Positions 1 to 6,174 of a DNA stretch of 12,455 nucleotides are shown here, in pieces; within the stretch, counting starts at the first letter, position 1; each line of letters begins with the position of its first letter. This stretch comes from Anaerocolumna sp. (GTDB lineage Bacteria > Bacillota > Clostridia > Lachnospirales > Lachnospiraceae). The notes under the pieces were generated by a model. It made no database searches and was not told the origin of the DNA. It saw nothing but the letters and a program-made list of their open reading frames with translations. A program made the translations under genes and the position numbers. The DNA is taken from assembly GCA_029256035.1 (NCBI GenBank), contig JAQSYR010000053.1, positions 1-12,455 on the forward strand, written 5' to 3'.

Positions 1-645
1 TATCCTGCTTTGGCAGGTAATTATGGTGGTCCAAAACCCGTATTCTTTTCCCGTTTCATGTCTAGAATGGAGATTACAGGAATCTTCTGGCCATTTACCA
101 TGGAGGGTAATGTTAATATAGATGCGCCAGAATACACAATTCCTGCAACAATGCTTCACGAACTGGCACATTTACGTGGTTTTATGAGAGAAGACGAAGC
201 TAATTTTATAGCATATCTGGCAAGTCAGAGGTCCGATAATATAATATTTCAATATAGTGGAATTATGCTAGCCTTAACCTATACCACCAATCAACTCTAT
301 GGGCAGGATCCAGATCTCTATTTAAAGGTTAGTGAAATTTATAATATAGGTATGACAGCTGATTTACGACAAAGTTATTATTATTGGGAAATGTTTGAGG
401 ATACGGCAATTAGTGCGGTTGCCAATACAATGAATGATACCTATCTTAAAGCCAATCGTCAGGAAGATGGTGTGAAAAGTTATGGAAGAATGGTTGATCT
501 TCTTTTGGCAGAGTATCGAAATAAAGATATGCATTTCCCTTCTTACCCACCCGGTTTACAACGCCTACAGAATATAGAATGTTTAGTGCAATCCCAGAAT
601 GAGATTGACTTAATTTTGAAGCTTTTTGATAGTCTTTTGAAGTAA
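1..645 (+). CDS. DUF3810 family zinc-metalloprotease-like membrane protein, C-terminal part (5' end outside window)
   Basis: The frame is open from base 1, so the gene starts upstream; the TTG at 10 is only an internal leucine. The visible 214 residues carry a zinc-metalloprotease signature HELAH (bases 157-171) followed by an acidic EDEANF segment. This gives the HExxH plus downstream glutamate pattern of DUF3810. That family is known from Firmicutes and Bacteroidetes as membrane proteins with N-terminal transmembrane segments, which would lie outside this window. The KSYGRMVDLLLAEYR segment (about bases 475-519) resembles the family's usual C-terminus. About 40 further residues after it look poorly conserved. 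The last 200 bp are antisense to the coding sequence of the convergent nuclease-like gene, which is unusual. The substrate is unknown, and peptidase activity is inferred only from the motif. Confidence 0.8.
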   Translation, partial: YPALAGNYGGPKPVFFSRFMSRMEITGIFWPFTMEGNVNIDAPEYTIPATMLHELAHLRGFMREDEANFIAYLASQRSDNIIFQYSGIMLALTYTTNQLYGQDPDLYLKVSEIYNIGMTADLRQSYYYWEMFEDTAISAVANTMNDTYLKANRQEDGVKSYGRMVDLLLAEYRNKDMHFPSYPPGLQRLQNIECLVQSQNEIDLILKLFDSLLK

Positions 646-1243
646 ATTCACTACTTAAACCAGTGGGGATAAGTTTATTATAATCTTTTGGATGCTCTAT
701 AATAATTTCATCAATTAATTGAATTGGAATTCGGTCACTCTTTGTAGAACCCTTCTTTTTATCCAAGCTCCATCCATCTAAAAATCGATATTCTTCCAAG
801 TCCATAAGAATGATGTGAAGTGTTAGATTAGGGTGTGATAAATACTCTTTAATGCGGTATAATTCTGGAAAAATGGAGTAGGGAGTACCTTGTTTTGGGG
901 ATTTGCGAGGAAGGCTGATTTCTCCTGTTTCCTTGTTAATCCAGCGCAACCATTTTGTGTAGGCTACTGGATATACTATAGTGACAGGTTTTAGGTTTAA
1001 GAAAAGGTTTAGTTTTTTTCTTAAGTTATTAAACTGTCTTGTCTGAATTTCAATTATTCTATCATCATATGCAATATCAGCATAATATTGTCCGACTTTT
1101 ATTTCTTGATTTGCAAGATCTGGTGATAAGTAATTTTTTATTACTGCATGGACGGTCTTTTCGCTTAAAGTACCTATGCCAAAACTTTCTCTTTGTTTAT
1201 CAATTACTTTGCTGCAGGCTTGTTCAAACATTTGCTGGTTCAT
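446..1243 (-). CDS. PD-(D/E)XK nuclease-like protein with C-terminal winged helix (conserved hypothetical)
   Basis: This is a 265-residue leftward gene. The ATG at 1243 is preferred over an in-frame TTG at 1255 because GGAG (complement 1250-1253) sits 6 nt before the ATG and overlaps the TTG. Residues around 56-67 read AD, a turn, then IIEIQTRQF. This resembles a PD-(D/E)XK core (Asp56, Glu65) with Gln67 in place of the usual lysine, followed by an NLRKKL helix as in families with an EIQT-type motif. The C-terminal third (about residues 213-243) reads like a winged helix, with helix IALNILYSVGVV and a wing containing VGKKGNAYLY. Together these suggest a nucleic-acid-binding or degrading protein, but the family function is not known to me. 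Its last 66 residues are encoded opposite the end of the DUF3810 gene. No clear promoter is seen upstream. It could be a catalytically inactive nuclease fold. Confidence 0.75.
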   Translation of the reverse strand: MNQQMFEQACSKVIDKQRESFGIGTLSEKTVHAVIKNYLSPDLANQEIKVGQYYADIAYDDRIIEIQTRQFNNLRKKLNLFLNLKPVTIVYPVAYTKWLRWINKETGEISLPRKSPKQGTPYSIFPELYRIKEYLSHPNLTLHIILMDLEEYRFLDGWSLDKKKGSTKSDRIPIQLIDEIIIEHPKDYNKLIPTGLSSEFTSKDYQKASKLSQSHSGIALNILYSVGVVNRVGKKGNAYLYFDTLPKEDQPFFHNFSHHLPDDWL

Positions 1244-1291
1244 AAAAAACTCCAATCAATGGTACAATAGTTACTCTTATACGTTAGTAGT

Positions 1292-1377
1292 TGAATAACA
1301 GCGTATATATAATCAGATGGCGCAGACCGTCCGAAGGGAAAGGCAAGCCCAGATGAATATTTATACGCTGTTATTCA
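1292..1377. repeat. 86-nt hairpin element with 16-bp perfect inverted repeat
   Basis: The arms TGAATAACAGCGTATA (1292-1307) and TATACGCTGTTATTCA (1362-1377) are perfect inverse complements. They enclose a 54-nt, comparatively GC-rich interior with possible smaller pairings: GGC 1319-1321 with GCC 1346-1348, and TCC/GGG around 1330-1338. CAGATG occurs twice inside (1314-1319 and 1350-1355), just within the stem. No T-run follows either arm, so it does not look like an intrinsic terminator. It lies between two divergent genes. It may be a small palindromic repeat or MITE-like element, or a structured RNA. I do not recognise the family. Confidence 0.6.
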
Positions 1378-1425
1378 TAAACAAACAAATTATCATAACT
1401 TGACAAGAAGATTTTATAAATCTCA

Positions 1426-1454
1426 TTGTTTAAAAAATTATTTTGTACTATAAT
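1426..1454 (+). promoter_or_regulatory. Sigma-A promoter of the M18 aminopeptidase gene
   Basis: A perfect -10 TATAAT (1449-1454) lies 17 bp after a weak -35 TTGTTT (1426-1431). The 5' leader would be about 25-30 nt, ending in an AAGGAG ribosome binding site (1476-1481). A consensus TTGACA at 1400-1405 has no -10 at proper distance and is probably incidental. Confidence 0.6.
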
Positions 1455-1486
1455 ACAAATATATGCCACAATAGGAAGGAGTTACC

Positions 1487-2785
1487 ATGAGTAGTATTAA
1501 AACAAGTGAACTGTTAACATATATTGACAACGCAACATCACCTTATCAGACTGTAGAAGAAGGAATAAAAAAGTTAAAGAATCAAGGATTTCTGGAACTA
1601 AAAATGAAAGAACCTTGGCAATTACAGCCTGGAAATGGATATTATGTAAATACATTTGGAACAACAATGTTTGCATTTACTATTGGAAATGATTTTAAGG
1701 CGGGCCAGAATCTAAGGATTGCAGCAGCACATACGGATCAGCCTGGATTTCATATAAAGCCAAAAGCCGAGATGAATTCAAAAGTTTATTTAAAGCTTGA
1801 TACAGAGGTTTATGGAGGCCCAATTTTAAATACCTGGTTAGATAGGCCATTATCTATTGCCGGAAGAATTGCACTTCGAAGCGAAAACCCTTTTCATCCG
1901 ATTATAAAACTAGTGGATGTAAGACGACCAGTTTTAACAATACCAAATCTTGCTATCCATATAAACAGAGATGTTAACAAAGGATTGGAATTAAATAAGC
2001 AGATGGATACCCTTCCATTAATGGCTATGTTAAATGAATCCATAAACAAAGATGATTTCTTTATTCGCTTTCTAGAAGAGGAGTCAGAAGTAGGAAGAGA
2101 TGAGATTTTAGACTTCGATTTGTATATTTATAATGCAGAAAAAGGTTGCCGCCTTGGAATGAAGGAAGAATTTATATCTGCTCCAAGACTTGATAATTTA
2201 ACTTCCGTATTAGCACTTTTAAATAGTATAATGGCAGGAAGAAGAAGTACAGGAATTAATTTGATATCACTATATGATAATGAAGAAGTAGGAAGTAAAA
2301 GTAAGCAGGGAGCAGACTCTGCACTACTTAATATGTTATTAGAGAAAATATATATAGGATTAGGGTATGAAAGAAGCCAGATGCTAGAAGATGCAATTGA
2401 TGGTATGTTGCTGTCTGTAGATGTTGCCCACGGGCTGCATCCCAACCGTCCGGAAAGATATGATCCAATAAACCAGACCGTATTAAATGGAGGTGTGGTT
2501 TTAAAAATTGATAAAAATCAAAAGTATTCCTTTGATTCAGAAGCAGTTGCAATATTACAACAGATTTGTGAGAAGAATAAAATACTGTATCAGAAGTTTG
2601 TAAAACGTTCCGATATGCCAGGAGGTCAGACATTGGGTCCAATTATTTCTTCCTGGTTACCAATGAAGACTGTTGATTTAGGTATACCATTACTGGCGAT
2701 GCACTCTGCAAGAGAAACAATGGGGGTAGAGGATCAGGAATATTTAGAATCTTTATTAAGTGAATTTTTTAGATTTGAGAATTAA
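1487..2785 (+). CDS. apeB: M18 family aminopeptidase (aspartyl aminopeptidase-like)
   Basis: This 432-residue protein has full family length. M18 enzymes are cytosolic di-zinc aminopeptidases, assembled in large oligomers, that remove N-terminal (often acidic) residues from peptides. Family motifs appear in order: AAAHTDQPGF with His82 and Asp84; NTWLDRPLSIAGR near 115-127; SAPRLDN with Asp236; YDNEEVGS with Glu266 and Glu267; VDVAHG with Asp312; MPGGQT near 377-382; and AMHSARE with His406. These supply the expected metal ligands (His82, Asp236, Glu267, Asp312, His406) and the general base (Glu266). The ATG follows AAGGAG with a 5-nt gap. The gene appears monocistronic with its own promoter. 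No terminator is evident right after it; the next hairpin is that of the agr leader. Substrate preference within M18 cannot be read from the sequence. Confidence 0.95.
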   Translation: MSSIKTSELLTYIDNATSPYQTVEEGIKKLKNQGFLELKMKEPWQLQPGNGYYVNTFGTTMFAFTIGNDFKAGQNLRIAAAHTDQPGFHIKPKAEMNSKVYLKLDTEVYGGPILNTWLDRPLSIAGRIALRSENPFHPIIKLVDVRRPVLTIPNLAIHINRDVNKGLELNKQMDTLPLMAMLNESINKDDFFIRFLEEESEVGRDEILDFDLYIYNAEKGCRLGMKEEFISAPRLDNLTSVLALLNSIMAGRRSTGINLISLYDNEEVGSKSKQGADSALLNMLLEKIYIGLGYERSQMLEDAIDGMLLSVDVAHGLHPNRPERYDPINQTVLNGGVVLKIDKNQKYSFDSEAVAILQQICEKNKILYQKFVKRSDMPGGQTLGPIISSWLPMKTVDLGIPLLAMHSARETMGVEDQEYLESLLSEFFRFEN

Positions 2786-2837
2786 GATACTGGGATTAGT
2801 AAAAAACACAACAAATAAATGAAATGCACACAGTCTA

Positions 2838-2866
2838 TTGACAAATCCTACAAAAAGTGATAAGAT
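2838..2866 (+). promoter_or_regulatory. Extended -10 sigma-A promoter of the agr locus
   Basis: A perfect -35 TTGACA (2838-2843) is followed 17 bp later by -10 TAAGAT (2861-2866), immediately preceded by TGA (2858-2860), an extended -10 element. The predicted transcription start near 2873 leaves a leader of about 200 nt before the response regulator gene. This is one of the strongest promoter matches in the window. Confidence 0.75.
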
Positions 2867-2872
2867 AGTTTA

Positions 2873-3011
2873 AGTCAATACGAGAAGGTATTGTTCTAGA
2901 GGATGAAAACGCGTAGGGGAACGTGAGAGGGCAAAAACTATTGTAAAATAAGACTGGCTGATTGGTGTGCAGGTATGGGAAGGTACACTTTTGGTTAGTC
3001 TTATTTTATTT
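2873..3011 (+). ncRNA. Structured leader or small RNA ending in a long terminator-like hairpin, upstream of agrA
   Basis: Directly after the predicted start lies a small hairpin, CAATAC (2876-2881) with GTATTG (2888-2893). A purine-rich stretch follows. A long hairpin then has a 12-bp perfect outer stem (2944-2955 with 2997-3008) and an inner stem GTGTGC/GTACAC (2965-2970 with 2983-2988). The 3' arm contains TTATTTTATTT, so the hairpin may act as a terminator or attenuator, and the A-rich 5' arm would make it work both ways. The regulator gene starts 66 nt later. It fits no riboswitch class I can recognise. It could be an attenuated leader, a separate small RNA, or a structured 5' UTR. Confidence 0.45.
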
Positions 3012-3077
3012 ACCATGTTATGCTCTTTACTTTTTTTAGTTCTTATATTCACATTACACTAGAAAGCAGGTTAAATA

Positions 3078-3791
3078 ATGACTGTTAAAATTGCAATTTG
3101 TGATGATGAGCGAATATTTATAGAAAAATTATCCAGACATCTAGAAATGCTTTTTGAAATTGAAAGTATTGAAATTGAAATGAGAACCTACCATAACGGA
3201 TTAGCGTTATTGTCTGATATTAATGATCTAAACTTTGATATTCTGTTTTTGGATATTGATATGCCAAGTATTAGCGGTATAGAGATAGCAGAAGAAATCA
3301 GAAAAAAGAACCAATTCGTTCATATTATCTTTATTACAAACCATGAAGATTTAGTCTATCAATCCATCCAATACCGACCATTTCGTTTTATACGCAAAAG
3401 CCGTATACAGGAAGAACTGCCGGAAGCAGTAAGTGCTTTAAAACGTAAAATTATTAACGAAAATAATTTGTTTTCCATTAAATTTAATGGCACGGAATCC
3501 TTTTTACGATACGCAGATATTATTTATCTTGAAAGCTATAGACATGATATTTTTATTCATTCAACAAAGGAAACTTATCGGATAAAAAGTAACCTGGGAA
3601 AATTGGAGAAACAATTTGAACCCTATGGTTTTATTCGTGTACATAGTGGATATTTAGTGAATATCAAGTATATATTTTCAATTGATAAAAGTAAAGTCAA
3701 ACTCATAAATAATGAGGAAATTCCTTTAAGCAGACATAGAATCGAAATAGTTAAACAAAAGCTTCAGTATTATGTAAGACAAGGAGTATAA
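3078..3791 (+). CDS. agrA: AgrA-like response regulator with LytTR DNA-binding domain
   Basis: This 237-residue protein has a receiver domain (about 1-122) with the acidic pocket Asp9-Asp10, the phosphorylation site Asp59 in LFLDIDMP, Thr87 and a conserved-type lysine in FRFIRK (107). A LytTR domain (about 132-232) carries YLES, IRVHSGYLVN and IPLSRHR motifs. Phosphorylated AgrA-type regulators bind paired direct repeats to activate the peptide-signal operon and target genes. It is the first gene of the locus, before the sensor kinase with 4 nt between. The ribosome site is weak (AGCAGG at 3065-3070). The gene order regulator-kinase-B-D differs from staphylococcal B-D-C-A. The AgrA name rests on domain architecture plus context. 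The likely target is the repeat pair at 5124-5154. Confidence 0.9.
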   Translation: MTVKIAICDDERIFIEKLSRHLEMLFEIESIEIEMRTYHNGLALLSDINDLNFDILFLDIDMPSISGIEIAEEIRKKNQFVHIIFITNHEDLVYQSIQYRPFRFIRKSRIQEELPEAVSALKRKIINENNLFSIKFNGTESFLRYADIIYLESYRHDIFIHSTKETYRIKSNLGKLEKQFEPYGFIRVHSGYLVNIKYIFSIDKSKVKLINNEEIPLSRHRIEIVKQKLQYYVRQGV

Positions 3792-3795
3792 GGAT

Positions 3796-5109
3796 ATGCT
3801 ATGGACTATGGTTGAATTATCAGCAACGGTTTTTGATTGTTTTATGTTTGTTGAATTTCCAACACAGTATCTTGGATGGAAATATGGAACAGAGAAAAAA
3901 AGTTTCATGGGATTTGTTTTTGGCTTTATGACTATACTGTTAACAACTCTGGTTTTAAATAGATTTACATTATTTGAAAGTAAAGTTGGGTATCTCTATA
4001 CTATTATTATTGTAGTGTATGGTATATTTTTCTTAAATGGTTCTATTTTTGAAAAATTAATTGCAGCAAGTATTATTAACGGACTAAAATTAATAATATC
4101 AGTATCTCTAATCACATTATTTAATTATTTGTCCAATTATGAAATTGTGGAACTTATTACATATCGTGGATTATTACGATTATTATTAATATTAGCGGAT
4201 AAGGCAGTTTTCTTTTACCTTACACGTATGATTTTAAGAATACAGAAAAAGAATAAATTTGCATTGTCTCTAACAGAATGGCTTGCAATTTTTGGTGTAT
4301 TTATAATGTCATTTTTGGCTGCAGTTTTGGTGTTTGATCTAATTATGATATATCCTAAATCAAATCAAAATGACTGGATTGCCATATTGGTTGTTATAAG
4401 CCTTATTATAATTAATATTCTAAGCTACTATATCTTCATTACCATAAGTGCACGTAATAAAGAAAAATTTGAATATTCCTTAAAAGAGTTACAACTTACA
4501 GAACAGGAAAAAAGTATAAAAGAAATTAAGGCATCTTATGAGGAAGTAAGAAAGCTTCGTCATGATATGAAAAATTATGTTCAATGTGCAATTGCTTTAT
4601 TACATAATGAAAAAGCTGAGGAAGCAAAGAGTTATTTGGAAAGCCTTTTAAATAATAAAATGACTTTTGGCAACCAGGTAGTATTTACAGACAGTGATGT
4701 TCTAAATGCAGTATTAAATTCAAAAATATCCCTATGTAAGCAACAGGGTATTAGTGTTAAATATCAGGTCAGCGGAAATGTTTCAGCCATTGCAGAATTA
4801 GATCTAAGCATTTTACTAGGCAATTTACTGGATAACGCCATTGAAGCATGTCTTAATACAGATGATAGAAAAATTGATCTTAAAATATATGAAGATAGAA
4901 ATTATCTGATTATAAATATAGACAACTCTATAAAGGAATCCGTATTATCAAAAAATCCTCAGTTGATTTCAACAAAGGAGGATAAACTTAAACATGGCTT
5001 TGGTACTTTAAGTATTAAGGATATTGTTAATCAATATAATGGTATGGTTAATTATTATGAAGAAAACGGTCACTTTATCTCCGATATTTGGCTTATGATT
5101 CCCGCTTAA
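3796..5109 (+). CDS. agrC: AgrC-like membrane sensor histidine kinase (GHKL ATPase)
   Basis: This 437-residue protein has about six or seven hydrophobic segments in residues 1-217 (approximately 4-20, 38-57, 66-83, 88-110, 125-143, 161-185, 194-217). A predicted coiled-coil linker (222-252) follows. The phospho-acceptor His256 lies in KLRHDMKNY. The ATPase domain has N-box LLGNLLDNAIEAC (340-352) and glycine motif HGFGTLSI (400-407). This is the architecture of AgrC-type peptide receptors: a polytopic sensor with a short GHKL kinase domain that lacks the strong F and G2 boxes of classical kinases. It would sense the cyclic peptide made by AgrB from AgrD and phosphorylate the preceding regulator. 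The ATG follows AAGGAG (3781-3786) inside the end of the regulator gene, so the two are probably co-translated. Confidence 0.92.
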   Translation: MLWTMVELSATVFDCFMFVEFPTQYLGWKYGTEKKSFMGFVFGFMTILLTTLVLNRFTLFESKVGYLYTIIIVVYGIFFLNGSIFEKLIAASIINGLKLIISVSLITLFNYLSNYEIVELITYRGLLRLLLILADKAVFFYLTRMILRIQKKNKFALSLTEWLAIFGVFIMSFLAAVLVFDLIMIYPKSNQNDWIAILVVISLIIINILSYYIFITISARNKEKFEYSLKELQLTEQEKSIKEIKASYEEVRKLRHDMKNYVQCAIALLHNEKAEEAKSYLESLLNNKMTFGNQVVFTDSDVLNAVLNSKISLCKQQGISVKYQVSGNVSAIAELDLSILLGNLLDNAIEACLNTDDRKIDLKIYEDRNYLIINIDNSIKESVLSKNPQLISTKEDKLKHGFGTLSIKDIVNQYNGMVNYYEENGHFISDIWLMIPA

Positions 5110-5123
5110 TCACCACCAAATTA

Positions 5124-5154
5124 CCAAATGTGTCTTTTTATAATCCAAATGTGT
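5124..5154. promoter_or_regulatory. Candidate LytTR (AgrA-like) operator: two 10-bp direct repeats at 21-bp period
   Basis: CCAAATGTGT occurs at 5124-5133 and again, identically, at 5145-5154, leaving an 11-bp gap. A partial third copy, CCAAAT, is at 5116-5121. LytTR regulators are known to bind tandem repeats of about 9-10 bp set two helical turns apart. Read on the other strand the repeat is ACACATTTGG, related to the AgrA-type ACA(G)TT core. The pair ends 8 bp before the -35 of the agrB promoter, centred about 49 and 70 bp upstream of the predicted start, a usual activator position. Confidence 0.65.
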
Positions 5155-5162
5155 ACAAGTTA

Positions 5163-5191
5163 TTGAAAAATAATAGGGAATCCGCTATTAT
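5163..5191 (+). promoter_or_regulatory. Internal promoter of agrBD
   Basis: A -35 TTGAAA (5163-5168) and -10 TATTAT (5186-5191) are separated by 17 bp; each box matches consensus at five of six positions. The predicted start is near 5198, giving a leader of about 37 nt to the GTG start of agrB. It lies right behind the paired repeats, which suggests activation by the AgrA-like regulator. A 7-bp inverted repeat ATAATAG/CTATTAT (5170-5176, 5185-5191) overlaps the -10. Confidence 0.6.
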
Positions 5192-5273
5192 CAGATTATA
5201 AGCAATGTTGAAACAGATATTGAGGGGGATAAATGTGATTCATAAATTTGCTACGATGATAGCGGATTCTTTA
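5174..5273 (+). repeat. Long-range inverted repeat enclosing the agrB ribosome binding site
   Basis: GAATCCGCTAT (5178-5188) and ATAGCGGATTC (5259-5269) are perfect inverse complements. With three G-U pairs the stem extends to 19 bp (5174-5192 with 5255-5273). The loop holds the agrB ribosome binding site and start codon. The 5' arm overlaps the -10 of the internal promoter, so only transcripts reading through from the kinase gene would carry both arms. Confidence 0.45.
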
Positions 5274-5816
5274 CATAAGAATGAAGTTATTGAGGTGGAA
5301 CAAAAAGATATTTACGTATATGGATATGAAGTTATTCTATCTAGTATTTTAAACCTTTCTTTAGTTTTAGTATCAGGAATTTTGCTACATCAGATACCCA
5401 ACGCTATTATATTCTACCTTGTATTTGTGATTACACGGTTATATAGTGGTGGATATCATGCCAATAGTTATTTAAAATGTAATGTAATTTTTGTAATAGT
5501 ATTTTTAATTACCATAGCAATATCTAATCTTCTATATCAGGATATGTCATTTGTATATTTATTAGTATTTTTATCAATTTACATTGGAAGTATATTAGAG
5601 TATGCGCCTATTGAGAATGCCAATAAGAAATTAACAGATGAAGATAAGTTAAAGTTTAGAAAGATAAGCATCGGTATCAGTGGGTGTTGGACTTTAATTG
5701 TATGTATTTTATATTTTTTGGTGAGAGAATATGCACTAACAATTACCATTACTTTGGTAATGATTGCAATATTAATGATAATAGAAATTAATAACAGAAA
5801 GGAGATTGCTATATGA
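5235..5816 (+). CDS. agrB: AgrB: accessory gene regulator B, membrane peptidase that processes the AgrD peptide
   Basis: AgrB is a polytopic membrane cysteine protease that cuts the C-terminal recognition segment off AgrD and closes the (thio)lactone ring. The signature TRLYSGGYHANSYLKC contains the catalytic His75 and Cys82 (numbered from the GTG start). Several hydrophobic segments follow the hydrophilic N-terminus, and the length of 193 residues is typical. The GTG at 5235 is chosen because AGGGGG (5223-5228) lies 6 nt upstream and the resulting N-terminus (IHKFATMIADSL) matches the family's usual start. An upstream in-frame ATG at 5205 has no ribosome site. The gene follows the kinase by 125 nt and has its own promoter and candidate operator. 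Its stop overlaps the agrD start (ATGA), implying coupled translation. Confidence 0.93.
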   Translation: MIHKFATMIADSLHKNEVIEVEQKDIYVYGYEVILSSILNLSLVLVSGILLHQIPNAIIFYLVFVITRLYSGGYHANSYLKCNVIFVIVFLITIAISNLLYQDMSFVYLLVFLSIYIGSILEYAPIENANKKLTDEDKLKFRKISIGISGCWTLIVCILYFLVREYALTITITLVMIAILMIIEINNRKEIAI

Positions 5817-5950
5817 AAAAAACAATATTAAAAGCAGTGGCTAAACTTGGTTATAATATGGCATTAGAAGCAGCAGGAACAGCTTCTATGTATGGAACTT
5901 ATCAACCAGTTGAACCAAAGGCTTTACAGCAATTACGCAATAAAAAGTAG
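5813..5950 (+). CDS. agrD: AgrD: cyclic lactone autoinducer peptide precursor, 45 residues
   Basis: The ATG at 5813 overlaps the agrB stop (ATGA) and follows AAAGGAG (5798-5804). The 45-residue product has the three AgrD parts: a basic amphipathic leader (MKKTILKAVAKLG, about 1-22), a signal core TASMYGT, and a C-terminal AgrB recognition segment YQPVEPKAL (30-38) with a charged tail. Aligning YQPVEP with the listerial YEPKSP that follows the five-residue ring predicts a ring from Ser25 to Thr29 (Ser-Met-Tyr-Gly-Thr). Ser25 would replace the staphylococcal cysteine, giving a lactone instead of a thiolactone. Ring size and the exocyclic tail are inferences; a six-residue ring ending at Tyr30 is the main alternative. 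The mature peptide would be secreted and sensed by the neighbouring kinase. Confidence 0.9.
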   Translation: MKKTILKAVAKLGYNMALEAAGTASMYGTYQPVEPKALQQLRNKK

Positions 5951-6025
5951 TAATTGTACAGTGTTTGGTATTTTAAATTATTAGTACTATGTGAGAAATG
6001 CTTTAGGGGAGTATATCATCATAGA

Positions 6026-6066
6026 AACACCAATAACCATAAAACGGGTTATTGGTGTTTTTTTTT
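6026..6066 (+). terminator. Intrinsic terminator of the agr locus
   Basis: A 13-bp perfect stem AACACCAATAACC (6026-6038) with GGTTATTGGTGTT (6047-6059) and an 8-nt loop is followed by an unbroken T-run (6058-6066). It lies 75 nt after agrD and separates the agr locus from the flagellar genes. Confidence 0.93.
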
Positions 6067-6105
6067 AGGATTGCGTCACATTACCAGAATCTTTCTCATT
6101 TATCA

Positions 6106-6133
6106 TAAAGATTTTATTGAAAACAGCCGAAAT
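6106..6133 (+). promoter_or_regulatory. Sigma-28/SigD flagellar promoter upstream of the FliK-like gene
   Basis: TAAA (6106-6109), a 16-bp spacer and GCCGAAAT (6126-6133) match the Bacillus SigD consensus TAAA-N14-16-GCCGATAT at 11 of 12 positions. The predicted start near 6140 gives a leader of about 35 nt with an AAGGGGA ribosome site (6162-6168). This places the downstream genes in the late flagellar class. Confidence 0.75.
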
Positions 6134-6174
6134 AGATAACATAAAAATTAGAATGAGTTATAAGGGGATTGTTT

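Noticed and set aside
1039..1245. Plus-strand frame opposite the nuclease-like gene
   Set aside because: It is a shadow of the minus-strand gene, with no ribosome site and a low-complexity translation.
1292..1377. Reading the hairpin element as a known riboswitch, a twister or hammerhead ribozyme, or a CRISPR repeat
   Set aside because: The interior lacks the conserved cores of the classes I can recall, and there is only one copy in the window, so it is left unclassified.
1400..1420. Consensus TTGACA followed by TATAAA upstream of the aminopeptidase gene
   Set aside because: The spacer is only 9 bp, too short for a sigma-A promoter; the TATAAT at 1449 with its own weak -35 fits better.
2903..2964. 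Very short reading frames in the agr leader (7 codons from ATG 2903; 7 codons from GTG 2922)
   Set aside because: No properly spaced ribosome site for the ATG, no codon pattern suggesting attenuation, and such lengths arise easily by chance.
5080..5087. TCCGATAT in the end of the kinase gene as a SigD -10
   Set aside because: No TAAA-like -35 at 14-16 bp upstream and one mismatch at the first base.
5205..5234. ATG at 5205 as start of agrB (10 extra residues)
   Set aside because: No ribosome binding site precedes it and it lies almost at the predicted transcription start; the GTG at 5235 has AGGGGG at ideal distance and fits family length.
5954..6139. 61-codon frame downstream of agrD
   Set aside because: It runs across the intrinsic terminator and the SigD promoter, has no ribosome site, and its translation resembles no protein family.
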